Positions 35,093-44,986 of a stretch of 64,000 bases of DNA are shown here, in pieces. Each line of letters starts with the position of its first letter. The stretch's first letter is position 1. The notes beneath the pieces were generated by a model that had not been told where the DNA came from, searched no databases, and was given only the letters and a program-made list of their open reading frames with translations. This DNA is from Knoxdaviesia capensis. Taxonomy: Eukaryota > Ascomycota > Sordariomycetes > Microascales > Gondwanamycetaceae. Location: the NCBI GenBank assembly GCA_001510575.1, contig LNGK01000004.1, forward strand, positions 2,974,667 to 3,038,666, read 5' to 3'. The position numbers were made by a program, and so were the translations under genes.

Positions 35093-36808
35093 GCCGCTGC
35101 AGTTGAGCGAGACGGAAGAACAGAGCAACGAAAACCCAGCGAAATGATCCAAGGGGAAGGCAATATTGCCCACACATTTTGGGAAGAAGACGCACCAGAA
35201 GAAAAAAAAATTGAGAAGGGATCCTTCGCTATATAGGGTCCTTTCCCAGGGCCTCGATTGAGGCTGAGACGATTCTCTCGCCGAAACCGGGACCGGTCGC
35301 CGGACCCGCATTGCGCGTCCCGGACAAATGAGACGTCAGCGGCCAGCCGAATTGGGAAGCTGCAAAGACCTTTGGGCACTTTCTGGATGCTTTTCTTTTT
35401 CTTATCCTTTTTCTTCGCAGGCCTTCCTTTTTTTTTTGTCTTTTTTTCTTCTTTTGCTTGCCATTTTCTTCCCCGGCCTGTGACTCAAGAACCAAGATCT
35501 ACCCTCTATATCCACCGCATCGGCGTTCTCTTCTGCCATGCTCACCTTCCATCTCAATCTCACCGCCTTGCGTCTATTAGACGCGCCGACTTGTCGGTTG
35601 TGCGCGCTTGTCGGCCTCCTGCCCTCTTGATCCCCTTTTTTCTTTGTCACAGCCTCGTTACACACTACTTTCATCTCTCTTTCTAACCAGCCCTCTTTCT
35701 CTCCCTCTCTCTTTCTCATACACTTTTTTCCTCTTCACCATACTAGATCGGAGTACATTTTGTTTCTTGGGTAGATAAAAACACACGCACCTCACATAGC
35801 GCTCGCTTAGACCGGCATTGCATGTCCCCTCCCCTTTCCTCTCTTCATACACGACGTCACGAAAAAAAAAAAAAGCAAAAACTCACACACACACATCCTT
35901 GAGACGGTGTACTTGACTTACTTACATACATACACAAAAACGGTCGGAGATGGACACCCTTGGCTTGGGGGACATATAAACCCTGTGACTCCTCCCTCAC
36001 AATGGACCCGGCGCGAACCTTCTTGGACATGCTCCGTCGTCGGGGTTCGGATTTTTCTTGACTATCATAGCAGGCGGTCCCTTTTATCTTGTTTTCTTGC
36101 TGTTGTTGCTTTTTTACATACGTTATCCTTTAATTTATTTCCGGGAGTTTTGTTCTTTTCAATTTTTCGATTCTCGTAAGTTTGGGGTCTGTTTTATACT
36201 CCGTTACTTTACTGGCAATACAACATCTGGACACGTGGTTTCCGGAGTTTTCAAGAGGTACCTTTTCTCACAGGTGTGAGTGCATGTGAGATGTGAGATT
36301 GTAACGATGAACAAGTGGTATCTTGACTTATTGGAAGAAACGAGGTACTAAGACATATAGAGGGAGAAGAAGGAGATGAGGGGGTTGGTCCAGCGGGACA
36401 CACATATCACTAACGGAAAATATCCCGAAATCCTTCGACGAGGGGTACCAACATCGTGAAAGAAAGAAGCAACACCGAGGAAGAGTGCCGGTGTGGAGGG
36501 AAGGCAGATAAGATGAAGAAAACAAGATGCAAGAAAAACAAGATGCAAGAAAAACAACACAAAGAGTTCCCCCCCATTGACGCCGAACAGAACGCCCGTT
36601 TGAATATCCCCTAGCACAGAAAAGAAAAGACATGACAGATAAGAAAAAGCTGGAAAGAGACGGGGCGAGAGGTTGTGCCTTGACACAACCAAGCAGGCGA
36701 GGCGAATATAGCCTATATCAGGTATATCTATGTATGTGCCGGCGCACAGAGTCCATGCCCGGGAACACGCCACGTCCCCCGGAGCGCCCCGCCAGACCTG
36801 GCACCGAC
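35093..36808. other. 3' flank of PSD2 and gene-free spacer
   Basis: T-rich and CT-rich stretches with a poly-A (35862-35874) and short CA runs. Frames are low-complexity translations of pyrimidine tracts. No gene supported. A possible second exon of the small minus-strand gene could lie at about 36650-36720 but is not convincing. Confidence 0.5.
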
Positions 36809-37096
36809 TCACCACGACGGCCGACCCACACTCCGCTCGCTCTCCATCGAGCCCTTGGCCCCGTGGAACCCGGGCGACGGCGGCGGCGACCCCGGGCCAG
36901 CGCTGACCGGCGACTTTGGCACAGCCACACCAGCAGCAGCAGTGTTGGCGGCGGCGGTGGTGGTGGTGGTCTTCGCGGAGGTGGTCGCGGGGATGGCGGG
37001 CGGCGAGCCGGACGGGCGCGACGGCGGGTGCGACTGGCGCCAGCTGGTCAGGAACTGCTTGCCGAGGTGGGCGGAGATGGTGTGTGTGGGGGCCAT
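36809..37096 (-). CDS. Small Ala/Pro/Thr-rich hypothetical protein
   Basis: An open frame of 95 residues starting MAPTHTISAHLGKQFLTSWRQ, then low-complexity Pro/Ser/Ala/Thr sequence. I do not recognise a family. In favour: the start is preceded by a sense-strand pyrimidine-rich region, a (CA)n tract 26 nt upstream and a telo-box-like TTTAGGGTTT at 37264-37273, as for real genes nearby, and codons are G/C-rich at position three. Against: short, low complexity, with an overlapping antisense frame. A good donor (GTGAGTC, around 36812) suggests the last two residues may instead be spliced to a further exon. Confidence 0.35.
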   Translation of the reverse strand: MAPTHTISAHLGKQFLTSWRQSHPPSRPSGSPPAIPATTSAKTTTTTAAANTAAAGVAVPKSPVSAGPGSPPPSPGFHGAKGSMESERSVGRPSW

Positions 37097-37121
37097 TTTT
37101 GGTGGATGTCCGTCTATGATA

Positions 37122-37144
37122 TGTGTGTGTGTGTGTGTGTGTGT
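37122..37144. repeat. (TG)n microsatellite upstream of the small minus-strand frame
   Basis: 23 bp of alternating TG on +, reading (CA)n in the sense strand, 26 nt before the ATG at 37096. Confidence 0.9.
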
Positions 37145-37146
37145 TT

Positions 37147-37206
37147 CGGAGCTTCGACGAGGAACGAGGCTTCGACGAGAAACGAGCTTCGACGAGGAAC
37201 GAGGCT
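37147..37206. repeat. About 18-bp minisatellite (GCTTCGACGAGGAACGAG)
   Basis: Three tandem copies of GCTTCGACGAGRAACGA(G) with one variant base and a copy-length change of one, directly upstream of the (TG)n tract. Confidence 0.85.
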
Positions 37207-37610
37207 GCTTGGAGGTGGTGGTGGCGGTGGCGGTGGGTGGGATGTGTGCAGCAGCTGTAAGGGTTTAGGGTTTTCGTGCAGCAGCAAGTGTCCGGGGTCG
37301 CGTGCAGATCAAGGTTTAGGATGTCGAAGAGCTCTGGAGATCACAGGGACGAAGGAGTTCGATGGGGGCTTGTTTTGGGGGGGGAGTGAAGCAGAGAGAC
37401 CAAAAAATGCAGCAAAGAATAAAGAGTAGCAGGTTGAAAAGGTAGACGTAAAGAGGAGGAGAGAGAAGTGAGAAGTGAGGAGAAGAGCAAAGAAAGAAGA
37501 ACAGAAGGAGGGCGCGTGTACTTAAGGACTTATTTAAGAGAGCCGCAGAAGAAACGAGTAAGAACACGCAGACACACAAACGCAAAGCAAAAGCCCAAAA
37601 AAAATAAAGG

Positions 37611-37744
37611 TTAAAAATAAAATAAAATAAGATAAAATAAAAAAGCCGAACACGACCCGATAGCACGACTTTCCACGCTGTGGGAATTTGAATGTGGTAC
37701 GGTCAGCGATGACAATCGGCCTATTTTTATTTTATTTTATTTTT
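37611..37744. repeat. Inverted AAAAT / ATTTT tracts
   Basis: An (AAAAT)-type run at 37611-37644 faces an (ATTTT)-type run at 37723-37744, so the two could pair around a loop of about 78 nt. It may simply reflect two independent A/T tracts. Confidence 0.6.
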
Positions 37745-39129
37745 CGATGTGCTTGTCTATGACAAAGGGAGTCCAGCCCAATCTGAAAATGTCCATTCGG
37801 TACCAGGGCAGATGTACCTGCTGGCACGAACCGCCATACACCGGGTACTTCGGCCGGGACTTCCCCCTCCATCACTCAGCGCGTATTAATAGAGCATTGC
37901 ACCACCACCGTCCAGTAAGTTCCAGATAAGCTCGAACGAGGCAGCCGCGTTCCTTCCTCCCTGTAATGTCATGCATGGCTGGTTGCTGCTGCCTTTTTGG
38001 CCCGTGTGTGTCGACTCTATTCTGACCAACGGCTTTGGCAGGCTTACGAGACGGAGGCAAATGACGTAGGGACAGAGCAGCAGGGGCCATCGTGGAGTCC
38101 GGCCTCTCTCTCTCTCTCTCTGTCTCTTCTGTGCTTCTGGTCTTCACGAAAATAGCAGTTGTCTATATTTTGTCTTTCTATTTCAGTTAGAAGCTGAACT
38201 TCAAATCTTCAGCGGTTACTCTTATTTCTGGAAATCTCACTCCAGGCATGCAAGATTCAGTCTTAGGCCGGCCCCCCCATCCATGCGCCGGTTCTGCCCT
38301 GGACGAACACGCTGCCGGCACAAGGTGTGGCGTAAACCATGCGATTTTGGCCGTGTGGCGGTGCGAAATCGAACCACCCTACCCTCTTTTTATTTTTTGG
38401 GGGGGCAGACCGCTTGTTGCTCCCGTGAACCTCTGCCTAAAAAAAGTGAAATGGATGGAGAAAGAAAGGGGGGAAGGGAGAAGGCGGCACCAGATGGAGG
38501 GAAAATGAGGCGATTCGGCAAACTATGGCGTGTCGCCGGGCCTAGACAAAAAGGGGTTGTCTCGCCTCTATCTTATCACGTTGTCGTCCCCTTTCCCACA
38601 CCCACACACACGTCACGGCGCCGTGGCGGCGAATGCAGCCGGGCTCCGCTCCGCAATCGCGGCTCTGGATTGCGTTTGTTGCGCTTTTCAAGGGTCACCG
38701 GCAACCCATTGGACGATGCGTTTTCTGCCGTCTCTGACCGTACTGGTGCTTTGCGTTGCCGCGTGTGATGTCCTCTGGCAAAATCTGTGCCTGCTGCCCC
38801 CGGTCGCAAGCTGTTCCCCACCCCCGCGCACCACACCGCGCGCACTCGGCACCGGCGCCCGGGTGTGGCGCCGCTGGCGGGTGCCGATATCTGCCGGCCA
38901 TGTGTGCCGCACCCGGGAATCTCGCCATTTCCCGCCGGGATTGGGGGATTTTGTTGTATTTTCTTTTTGCCTCTCTCTGGTTCTTCTCTCTCCACTTCTT
39001 CTCTCTCCAGTTCTTCTCTCTCCCAAAATTGCAGACCTTGAATTGCAGTCAGGTGAGGGGTTGCCTGACAAGGTGATTGATTGTCTGTAGAGGAGCGCAG
39101 GGAAAGCCACAGCTGGGCTAACACTGTTG

Positions 39130-39202
39130 ACCCTAACTAACCCTACACACCACCAAGACATCACGATCAACCTTCATCAGGAAGGAGCGATCGCACCTTC
39201 CT
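39130..39202. promoter_or_regulatory. Module A: doubled telo-box plus GGAAGGAGCGA palindrome
   Basis: ACCCTAACTAACCCTA (39130-39145) is followed 33 bp later by a near-perfect palindrome at 39179-39202: arms AGGAAGG (39179-39185) and CCTTCCT (39196-39202) around a central GCGATCGC (39187-39194), broken only by one A on each side. Function unknown. Confidence 0.5.
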
Positions 39203-39430
39203 CCCCGACCGAATCTGTTTCCATCTGAGTATCATTTATAGGCACAAGTATGTGTGCTGTTTTCTGTCAATTGGCATGGTTAGCTAACGATGATCATGAC
39301 TAGGATTTGCTGGTATAGCCCGCAGTTAAGCCCTCTGTGTTCGACTAACGCCATTGACTTTCTTTTGTCTTTTTTTTTTTGGCTTTTTTTGCTCTCAACA
39401 TCTCGAGACCAGGTGAGGTGCATAGCCCTG

Positions 39431-39546
39431 TAACCCTATTTCCTATAAGCATCACGAACCTCATCGCATCTGGAAGGAGCGACCTTGTAAAGTGGAGAAG
39501 ATGACTCCTGGCAACTGCCGTAGGGTTTCCATGTACGGTAACCCTA
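39431..39546. promoter_or_regulatory. Module B: telo-box plus GGAAGGAGCGA, then inverted telo-box pair
   Basis: TAACCCTA (39431-39438), CATCACGA, then GGAAGGAGCGA (39472-39482) in the same order and almost the same spacing as in module A. TAGGGTTT (39521-39528) and TAACCCTA (39539-39546) follow in opposite orientation. Function unknown. Confidence 0.45.
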
Positions 39547-41530
39547 GTAGTTTCACCACACAAGAAAAGACAGATACCAACATAAAAAAATGCCAAAAGT
39601 TACGCAGCTGCACTTAACCCAGACATCTATTTGCTCACCCAGGCGCAGCTGGACTTTTATGCAAACGCCCACCTGTTTCAAAGAGGATCAGTGGAGATTC
39701 AACACGAGGACAGCTCTATGCAAGCACCGAAAAAGTGTCTTAGAGCCGAAAGTTCATGCTTCCAGGCGAACACCGGCCAGTCGAGCAGGCATTTTGTCCG
39801 TGGCATCGGAAACAACGAAATACTTACAGTTCTCTTTCTCTTTTCTTTACGAAGGGGGGGAGAAACATCAAGCAGCAAAGTCCAAGTCAACGTCAACAAC
39901 CAATGCACGGCCAGGGAGGGGCAGATCATACGCTTGGTCAGACGCGGCACAGAATGGCGAAGGGTGTGTCTCATCCATGCACATCGGCCGGCGATCGTGC
40001 CAGCTTTGGCCCTGGCTTATTTCTTTTGGCTCTTTTTGCGGGTGTTCTCGCGTTCTCACTGACGGTCTGCCTCTCTGGCCGTCTCTCTGTTTCGACTGCT
40101 TCTCTCGCCAGCGTTGACGACACAGCTGGAACCGCCGGCTGGCAAACGCAGGTTCGCTGTCTTGGAGGTGGCTGATGCTACTTCCTGCACCCTATCTATA
40201 TCTTCCCGCGGTTGGAAGGCCCCGGCCCGAGTAGACGCTCATCCGAGTAGAAGGAGCAACGAGCCCGAACAAACACCAGAGAAAGGTGGAAGATGGAAGC
40301 CATGTTGCTGAGCACTGGCCCAACGACCACTTTCACAGATACTCCATGCGTCCTGTCCTCCTCGAAGTCAGTGCCTGGCTATAAGCAGCAACGCTATGAG
40401 CCTCCCCCTCCTCCATGTTCTACAGCCCCGGCAAACCCACAGCAACACGACACAGACAGCCTATCACCAGACAGGGCCGAGAGGCGCATTAACACCCGCA
40501 CCTTGTTAAGGGGGCACGGACGCAGAACCTGAAGCCGCTTGGCCACTCAAAAAAGAGGAGCATCCAATGTTTTTCACCACCCCTGCTGGTTCCGTCGGCC
40601 ACTCCACTTCTTTGGAGTGAGTGTATCGAGATCGTGGTGCACTGCGACGCTGGCGTCTGTTCCCACGAACTGGATATGAGAGGAGTTCTCGGATCAAGAC
40701 ATCATGGGCTTTTCCGAGGGCACATCACACCCGAACGGTCTTCACGAATTCGATTCGCCTGCGAGACCGGATGACAGAATGGAACCTTCTCCAACAACAG
40801 GAACGCCCGGGCTGAACTTGGCTGGAGCTCCCCCTCAGGTCTGGCTGGCTGGCTGGCTCCAGCTAGCCAGATGTCCCCAATATCACGGGAATCTATAGCC
40901 ACGTTCCCCTTCTTCGTCTCTCCAGGAAGCAACTCCAGCCAATGGCGCTGCTATGTGTCCAGTCGCTCAAAGCCTCACAACACGCCTCCAGCAAGGAACA
41001 GCGAACCACGTCCACATCCACGTCCGCTTCCGGCTGCGGTCATCCTCCGACAGTCCCCTTCGTCCAGGACTTGCCTTTCTCGACGGGTCTTCCAGCTCGC
41101 CAGGATCAACCCTCGTCGGTTGCGAGTCTGACACACCCCTTGCCCTCTCTGCTTGTGCTTCCTTCTTTTCCTTCTTCTCGTCTTCCACTGTGAACAAGAA
41201 CCCCTGAAACCCGCGCTCGTCGCTTGGAACTCCCTGCCGTGGAAACTGCTATACCCCCCCGGAATAATACGCCGACCACTTACCGATATACCTGGGTGCA
41301 AGGCGTTGACCAGTGAGTTGCCACAAGAGTGTGGCGGCCTTAACAGCCGTGGTATACACAGCCGGTCGGGCATTGCATAGAATGGCCGGACTCCCATACA
41401 GAGAGAGAGAGAGAGGCTGTCAAAGCCGAAACAATATGCAAAATGCAAAAGAGATCTCTGCTTCCACCACACCACTTTTGACTTTCCTCTTGCATAGACT
41501 TCCTGACACTTACACACACTTCCTTACACG

Positions 41531-41565
41531 CAAACACAAGCACAAACACAAACACAAACACAAAA
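41531..41565. repeat. CACAAA hexanucleotide repeat
   Basis: About five slightly varied copies of CACAAA in the leader region of the DUF6536 gene. Confidence 0.8.
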
Positions 41566-41578
41566 CTCCTGCTGCCAT

Positions 41579-41745
41579 ATGCAGCATCACCACCACTCTT
41601 GTGCCTATATCCAACTCGAACTCACAGCTTACATGAATCTCTCAATCTTCTTCTCCTTCTCTTCTCTATGACCTTGCTGCCTCCTCTTCTTGCTCTCTCA
41701 CCGCTCCTGCAGCTCGTCGACCCTCGTCTCCTCCGCGGTGACTGA
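41579..41745 (+). promoter_or_regulatory. Two overlapping upstream ORFs in the DUF6536 leader
   Basis: uORF1 runs 41579-41671 (30 residues, starting MQHHHHSCAY). uORF2 runs 41668-41745 (25 residues). They overlap by the bases ATGA, and the main start lies 26 nt after uORF2. They matter only if transcription begins upstream of 41579, which sequence alone does not show. Confidence 0.35.
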
Positions 41746-41771
41746 CACCTGGCGAGCTTAGAGCCGACGCG

Positions 41772-44552
41772 ATGAGTGAGTTCAAAGCCTCCTCGTCGAG
41801 GCCAACCATGCAATGGCCGTTCCACAACCGCGACGCCTCGTACGCCGATTCCATCCCGAGTTCGCCGCGCTCGCCGCCATTCACCCGCCGGACCCCATGG
41901 CAGAACCTCACCGGCGGCGGAGCCACAGCCGCTGCCGCCGACCCGCGCAAACCGCCGTTCGACGCCCGAACCACCTCGTCCGCCTCGACCGACGCCGACC
42001 TGATCCCCGACTACGTCGTCAACTTCCTGCGCGGCGAAACCCCCGAAACCGTGCAATGGCGCCGCCAGAACCGCACCCTCACCGGCGAGAACAAGCGCAA
42101 TAGCAGCCTGCTGCAGCGGTCTGCCGGCTTCTTCTTCCACACCGCCACCGGCGAAGACGGGTCGAGTATTGCCGGGTCGCGGCTCGGCTCGCACGCGAAG
42201 AAACAGAAACAAAAACAAAAGAAAATGACCGCCGTCATGGAGAACCAGATGAACCCGCAGGGCAAGGCCGCGAAGGTCCTCGGCGGGTTTGATATGCCGT
42301 CAACCAATCTTCTAGCCGCTGCCGACCGCAGGGCCCAACAACTAGTGACAGAAAACAGCGAAAAGGGCGATAGTGGCCGCCGGAGGAACCGCGGCGGAAC
42401 CGACCTGGAAGCCGGCGGCCCCGGGAAGACCGGTGGCATGGGCCGGTGGATGACCGGGTGGCGGGGCGGCGTGTTTTACAGCACGATCGTGATATTCCTA
42501 GCTCTGATAGTCGCCGTGGTGTGCCTGGCCCTCACCGTGAAGGGCTCGGGCATGTTCGGCGGCGAATGGGCCATCTACACCGGGCCCTGCGGGACCACCG
42601 AGGCCCTCAACATCGGCCTGCACGTGGCCATCAGCATCATCGCCGTGACGCTCCTTGCGCTGACCAACTACGTGTGCCAGGTACTCGCGAGCCCGAGCCG
42701 CCGCGAAGTGGCCGCTGCGCACGGCATCTATAAGTGGCTCGACATCGGCGTGCCGTCGCTGCGCAACCTGCCGCACATCGCCAGCTCGCGCGTGCTGCTC
42801 GGCGCCGGCCTGCTGACCGCCGTGTTGTCGACCCAGGTCATCTACAACGCTGTGATCTTCATGTCACAGACCGCGGTCGCCTACGATGCGCTCTTGGTCA
42901 CCGAAGACTTCGTCACCGGCGCGCCGTTCGCCAACACGTCGGGTAGCAACGCCGCGGGGCTGTCCAGCGTGCAGGTGTTCACGCTGCGCGACCAGGCCGG
43001 CCGCAACCAGCTAGTTAATCTTACCACGGAAGACTGTGGCCGCCAGTTTAGTGGCTCGTTCATGTCGGCCTTTGACGCTGTGTTGCTCATGGTGGACAAC
43101 GACGACAGCGCTGCGACCAGTGCAGCGGCCGTCCAGTCTTCCGGGACCTCGCGGACATCTCTGATCCGCACCTTGTCACTCACGGGCGGTCTGGACGACA
43201 CCGATATCGACCTAGCAGACGACGACGTGGCCGTTCTGTACTGCCTAGCCCGCCGGAGCACTTCCACCAACTCCGCCGCCGCCGCCAACGGTGCTTCCGC
43301 CGAGCCCAGCTGCAGCGTGCTCGTCAACGGCTCGTTCCTCGGCGTGGTCGCCCTGCTCAACGTGGTCGGCGTCATCGGCTTCGTCTCCGCCGCCATCTTC
43401 CTCCGCCGTTTCAAACCCCTCGCAACCCTCGGCGACGCCGTGGTGTCCTTCCTCGAAAACCCCGACCCGAGCACCACCAACTCGTGCCTCCTCAGCAAAG
43501 ACGACGTGCTCAACGGCCGCTGGGGGCTGCACGAGGCCAAGTACTGGATGCCGGAATCCGGAGCTGCCCACGGCGCCTCGTTCCGCCAGCAGTGGTGGAT
43601 CTCCGCCCCGTCGATCCCGCGCTGGGCGGTCTGGGCGGTCATCTGGGCCACTCCCGCCGGCTTAGCGGCTACCGGCCTCGCCTTCGCCATCATGTGCGAC
43701 CCGAACAACCAGCTGTCAGCGTTCGGCCAGGCCTCCGCACACGAAGTGTTCGAGTTCCCCATAGGGACCTCGCGCGCCGGCCTCGCCATGCTGGCCGGCC
43801 TCCCGCAGCTGCTCCTCGCGGCGCTGTACCTCGCCACCAACGCGCTGCTCTCAACCTACTTCCTCTCCGCCGAGATGAGCAGCTACGCCGCCGCCGACGC
43901 TGCCGACGCGCCCGCGTTCCGCGCCGCCCGCCAGCAGACCACCGACAGCCTCGGCTCCGTCCCGCCGTCGCCACGCCCGCCGCGCCTGCGCCGCCCGCTG
44001 CGCGTCAGCTCCGACAGCCCGCGCGGCGCACAGCTCGCCTCGCTGTTCCTGACCCTCCCGCGGCCGTGGTCGTGGCTGCTGCTGGCGCTCTTCGTGGCCA
44101 TGAGCTTCGTGCTCAGCCAGGCGATTTTCGTGGTGACCGTCGACTTCGCGCCGGCGCCGTCGTCGGCCGGGACCATCCCCGCCCCGCTCGCGGCCATCGG
44201 CACTTCCGGCGTCGGCATGCTAGCGCTGTTCGCCCTGCTGGTCGTGCTTGCCGGCCTCGTCGTCGGACTCGGCCTCCGCCGCGTGCCGAGTCTGGGGGCC
44301 GCGGCCAACCCGCTGGTCCTGCGCGGCGGCTCATGCAGCGCGGTCATCGCCGCGCGGTGCCATGTGGCCGGGTTCGCGGTCGACGAGACCGGCTCGGATG
44401 GGTCTGGTGCGGTCTCCGGTGAGATCGTGCCGTTGTCGGAGCGCCTGTTGTGCTGGGGCGTGGTCACCGGCGCTGAGGGCATGAACCCCGGCCACGCGGC
44501 GTTCTCGGCCCGCGATGTGGGGACGTTGGTTGCGGGCCGCACGTACGCGTAG
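41772..44552 (+). CDS. DUF6536 multi-pass membrane protein
   Basis: A single uninterrupted frame of 926 residues. The first 230 residues are polar and disordered, with Ser/Pro-rich and basic stretches (KKQKQKQKKM). The DUF6536 block begins GWRGGVFYSTIVIF and includes GPCGTTEALNIGLHVAISIIAVTLL, NYVCQVLASPSRREVAAAH and WLDIGVPSLRNL. About eight hydrophobic helices are visible (near 235, 285, 345, 530, 620, 675, 765 and 810). A loop of about 170 residues between helices 3 and 4 is likely extracytoplasmic. Fungi carry many paralogues and their function is unknown. The ATG has a good context (GCGATGAG) and precedes the first conserved block by a plausible distance. Confidence 0.88.
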   Translation: MSEFKASSSRPTMQWPFHNRDASYADSIPSSPRSPPFTRRTPWQNLTGGGATAAAADPRKPPFDARTTSSASTDADLIPDYVVNFLRGETPETVQWRRQNRTLTGENKRNSSLLQRSAGFFFHTATGEDGSSIAGSRLGSHAKKQKQKQKKMTAVMENQMNPQGKAAKVLGGFDMPSTNLLAAADRRAQQLVTENSEKGDSGRRRNRGGTDLEAGGPGKTGGMGRWMTGWRGGVFYSTIVIFLALIVAVVCLALTVKGSGMFGGEWAIYTGPCGTTEALNIGLHVAISIIAVTLLALTNYVCQVLASPSRREVAAAHGIYKWLDIGVPSLRNLPHIASSRVLLGAGLLTAVLSTQVIYNAVIFMSQTAVAYDALLVTEDFVTGAPFANTSGSNAAGLSSVQVFTLRDQAGRNQLVNLTTEDCGRQFSGSFMSAFDAVLLMVDNDDSAATSAAAVQSSGTSRTSLIRTLSLTGGLDDTDIDLADDDVAVLYCLARRSTSTNSAAAANGASAEPSCSVLVNGSFLGVVALLNVVGVIGFVSAAIFLRRFKPLATLGDAVVSFLENPDPSTTNSCLLSKDDVLNGRWGLHEAKYWMPESGAAHGASFRQQWWISAPSIPRWAVWAVIWATPAGLAATGLAFAIMCDPNNQLSAFGQASAHEVFEFPIGTSRAGLAMLAGLPQLLLAALYLATNALLSTYFLSAEMSSYAAADAADAPAFRAARQQTTDSLGSVPPSPRPPRLRRPLRVSSDSPRGAQLASLFLTLPRPWSWLLLALFVAMSFVLSQAIFVVTVDFAPAPSSAGTIPAPLAAIGTSGVGMLALFALLVVLAGLVVGLGLRRVPSLGAAANPLVLRGGSCSAVIAARCHVAGFAVDETGSDGSGAVSGEIVPLSERLLCWGVVTGAEGMNPGHAAFSARDVGTLVAGRTYA

Positions 44553-44986
44553 ACCCGCACTGTTCCGGCTTTTCTTTCTTCTTTTCTAATTCTTCCATTC
44601 GTTGCCAACCTTGGTGTTGTCCCCCCTTTTATGCTTCTCCAATGTTTTTCTTATATTTCCTGATACCAGCGTGTGGATCACTCACCCCTTTTCTCTTCTT
44701 CTTCTTTTGTCTGTCTCTGGCATGTGCTCAACCGGACGTGTTCACGTTAAGTTTTCATTTTTTTTCGGGGTTCGAATCTAATCATCCGTGGTGTCTTGAG
44801 TGAATCTGGCCGGGAACGACGACTTCCTGGGTTTCTTTTTGTTTGCGGAGCTTAGACTAGATGGCGTTTTTGTTTTCGGCGGTTCTGGGTGTTCTTCGTC
44901 GAGCGAAATGGATGGAAAAAGCTGTGAATTATATATAGCATCAAGTGAAAGATACCAGACTCATCGCATATCATAATCAAAAGTGC
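44553..44986. other. Convergent 3' flank of DUF6536 and HAD genes
   Basis: T-rich spacer between convergent genes. GGGGTTCGAATC at 44767-44778 resembles a tRNA T-arm but no tRNA fold surrounds it. Confidence 0.6.

Larger units (their letters stand above)
37145..41771. other. 4.6 kb intergenic region before the DUF6536 gene
   Basis: No supported gene. It contains the AAAAT inverted tracts, a telo-box pair with GGAAGGAGCGA palindrome (39130-39202), a related second module (39431-39484), an inverted telo-box pair (39521-39546), a CACAAA repeat (41531-41565) and two short upstream frames just before the next gene. Confidence 0.55.

Noticed and set aside
36855..37268. 137-residue plus-strand frame opposite the small gene
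   Set aside because: It runs through the dinucleotide and 18-bp repeats and has no gene-like leader. The minus frame has the better context.
39590..40117. 175-residue plus-strand frame
   Set aside because: Two other overlapping frames of similar length exist on the same strand. Sequence is not protein-like and third positions are not biased.
44767..44778. GGGGTTCGAATC, resembling a tRNA T-arm
   Set aside because: It is flanked by poly-T and AT-rich 3' flank, with no cloverleaf.
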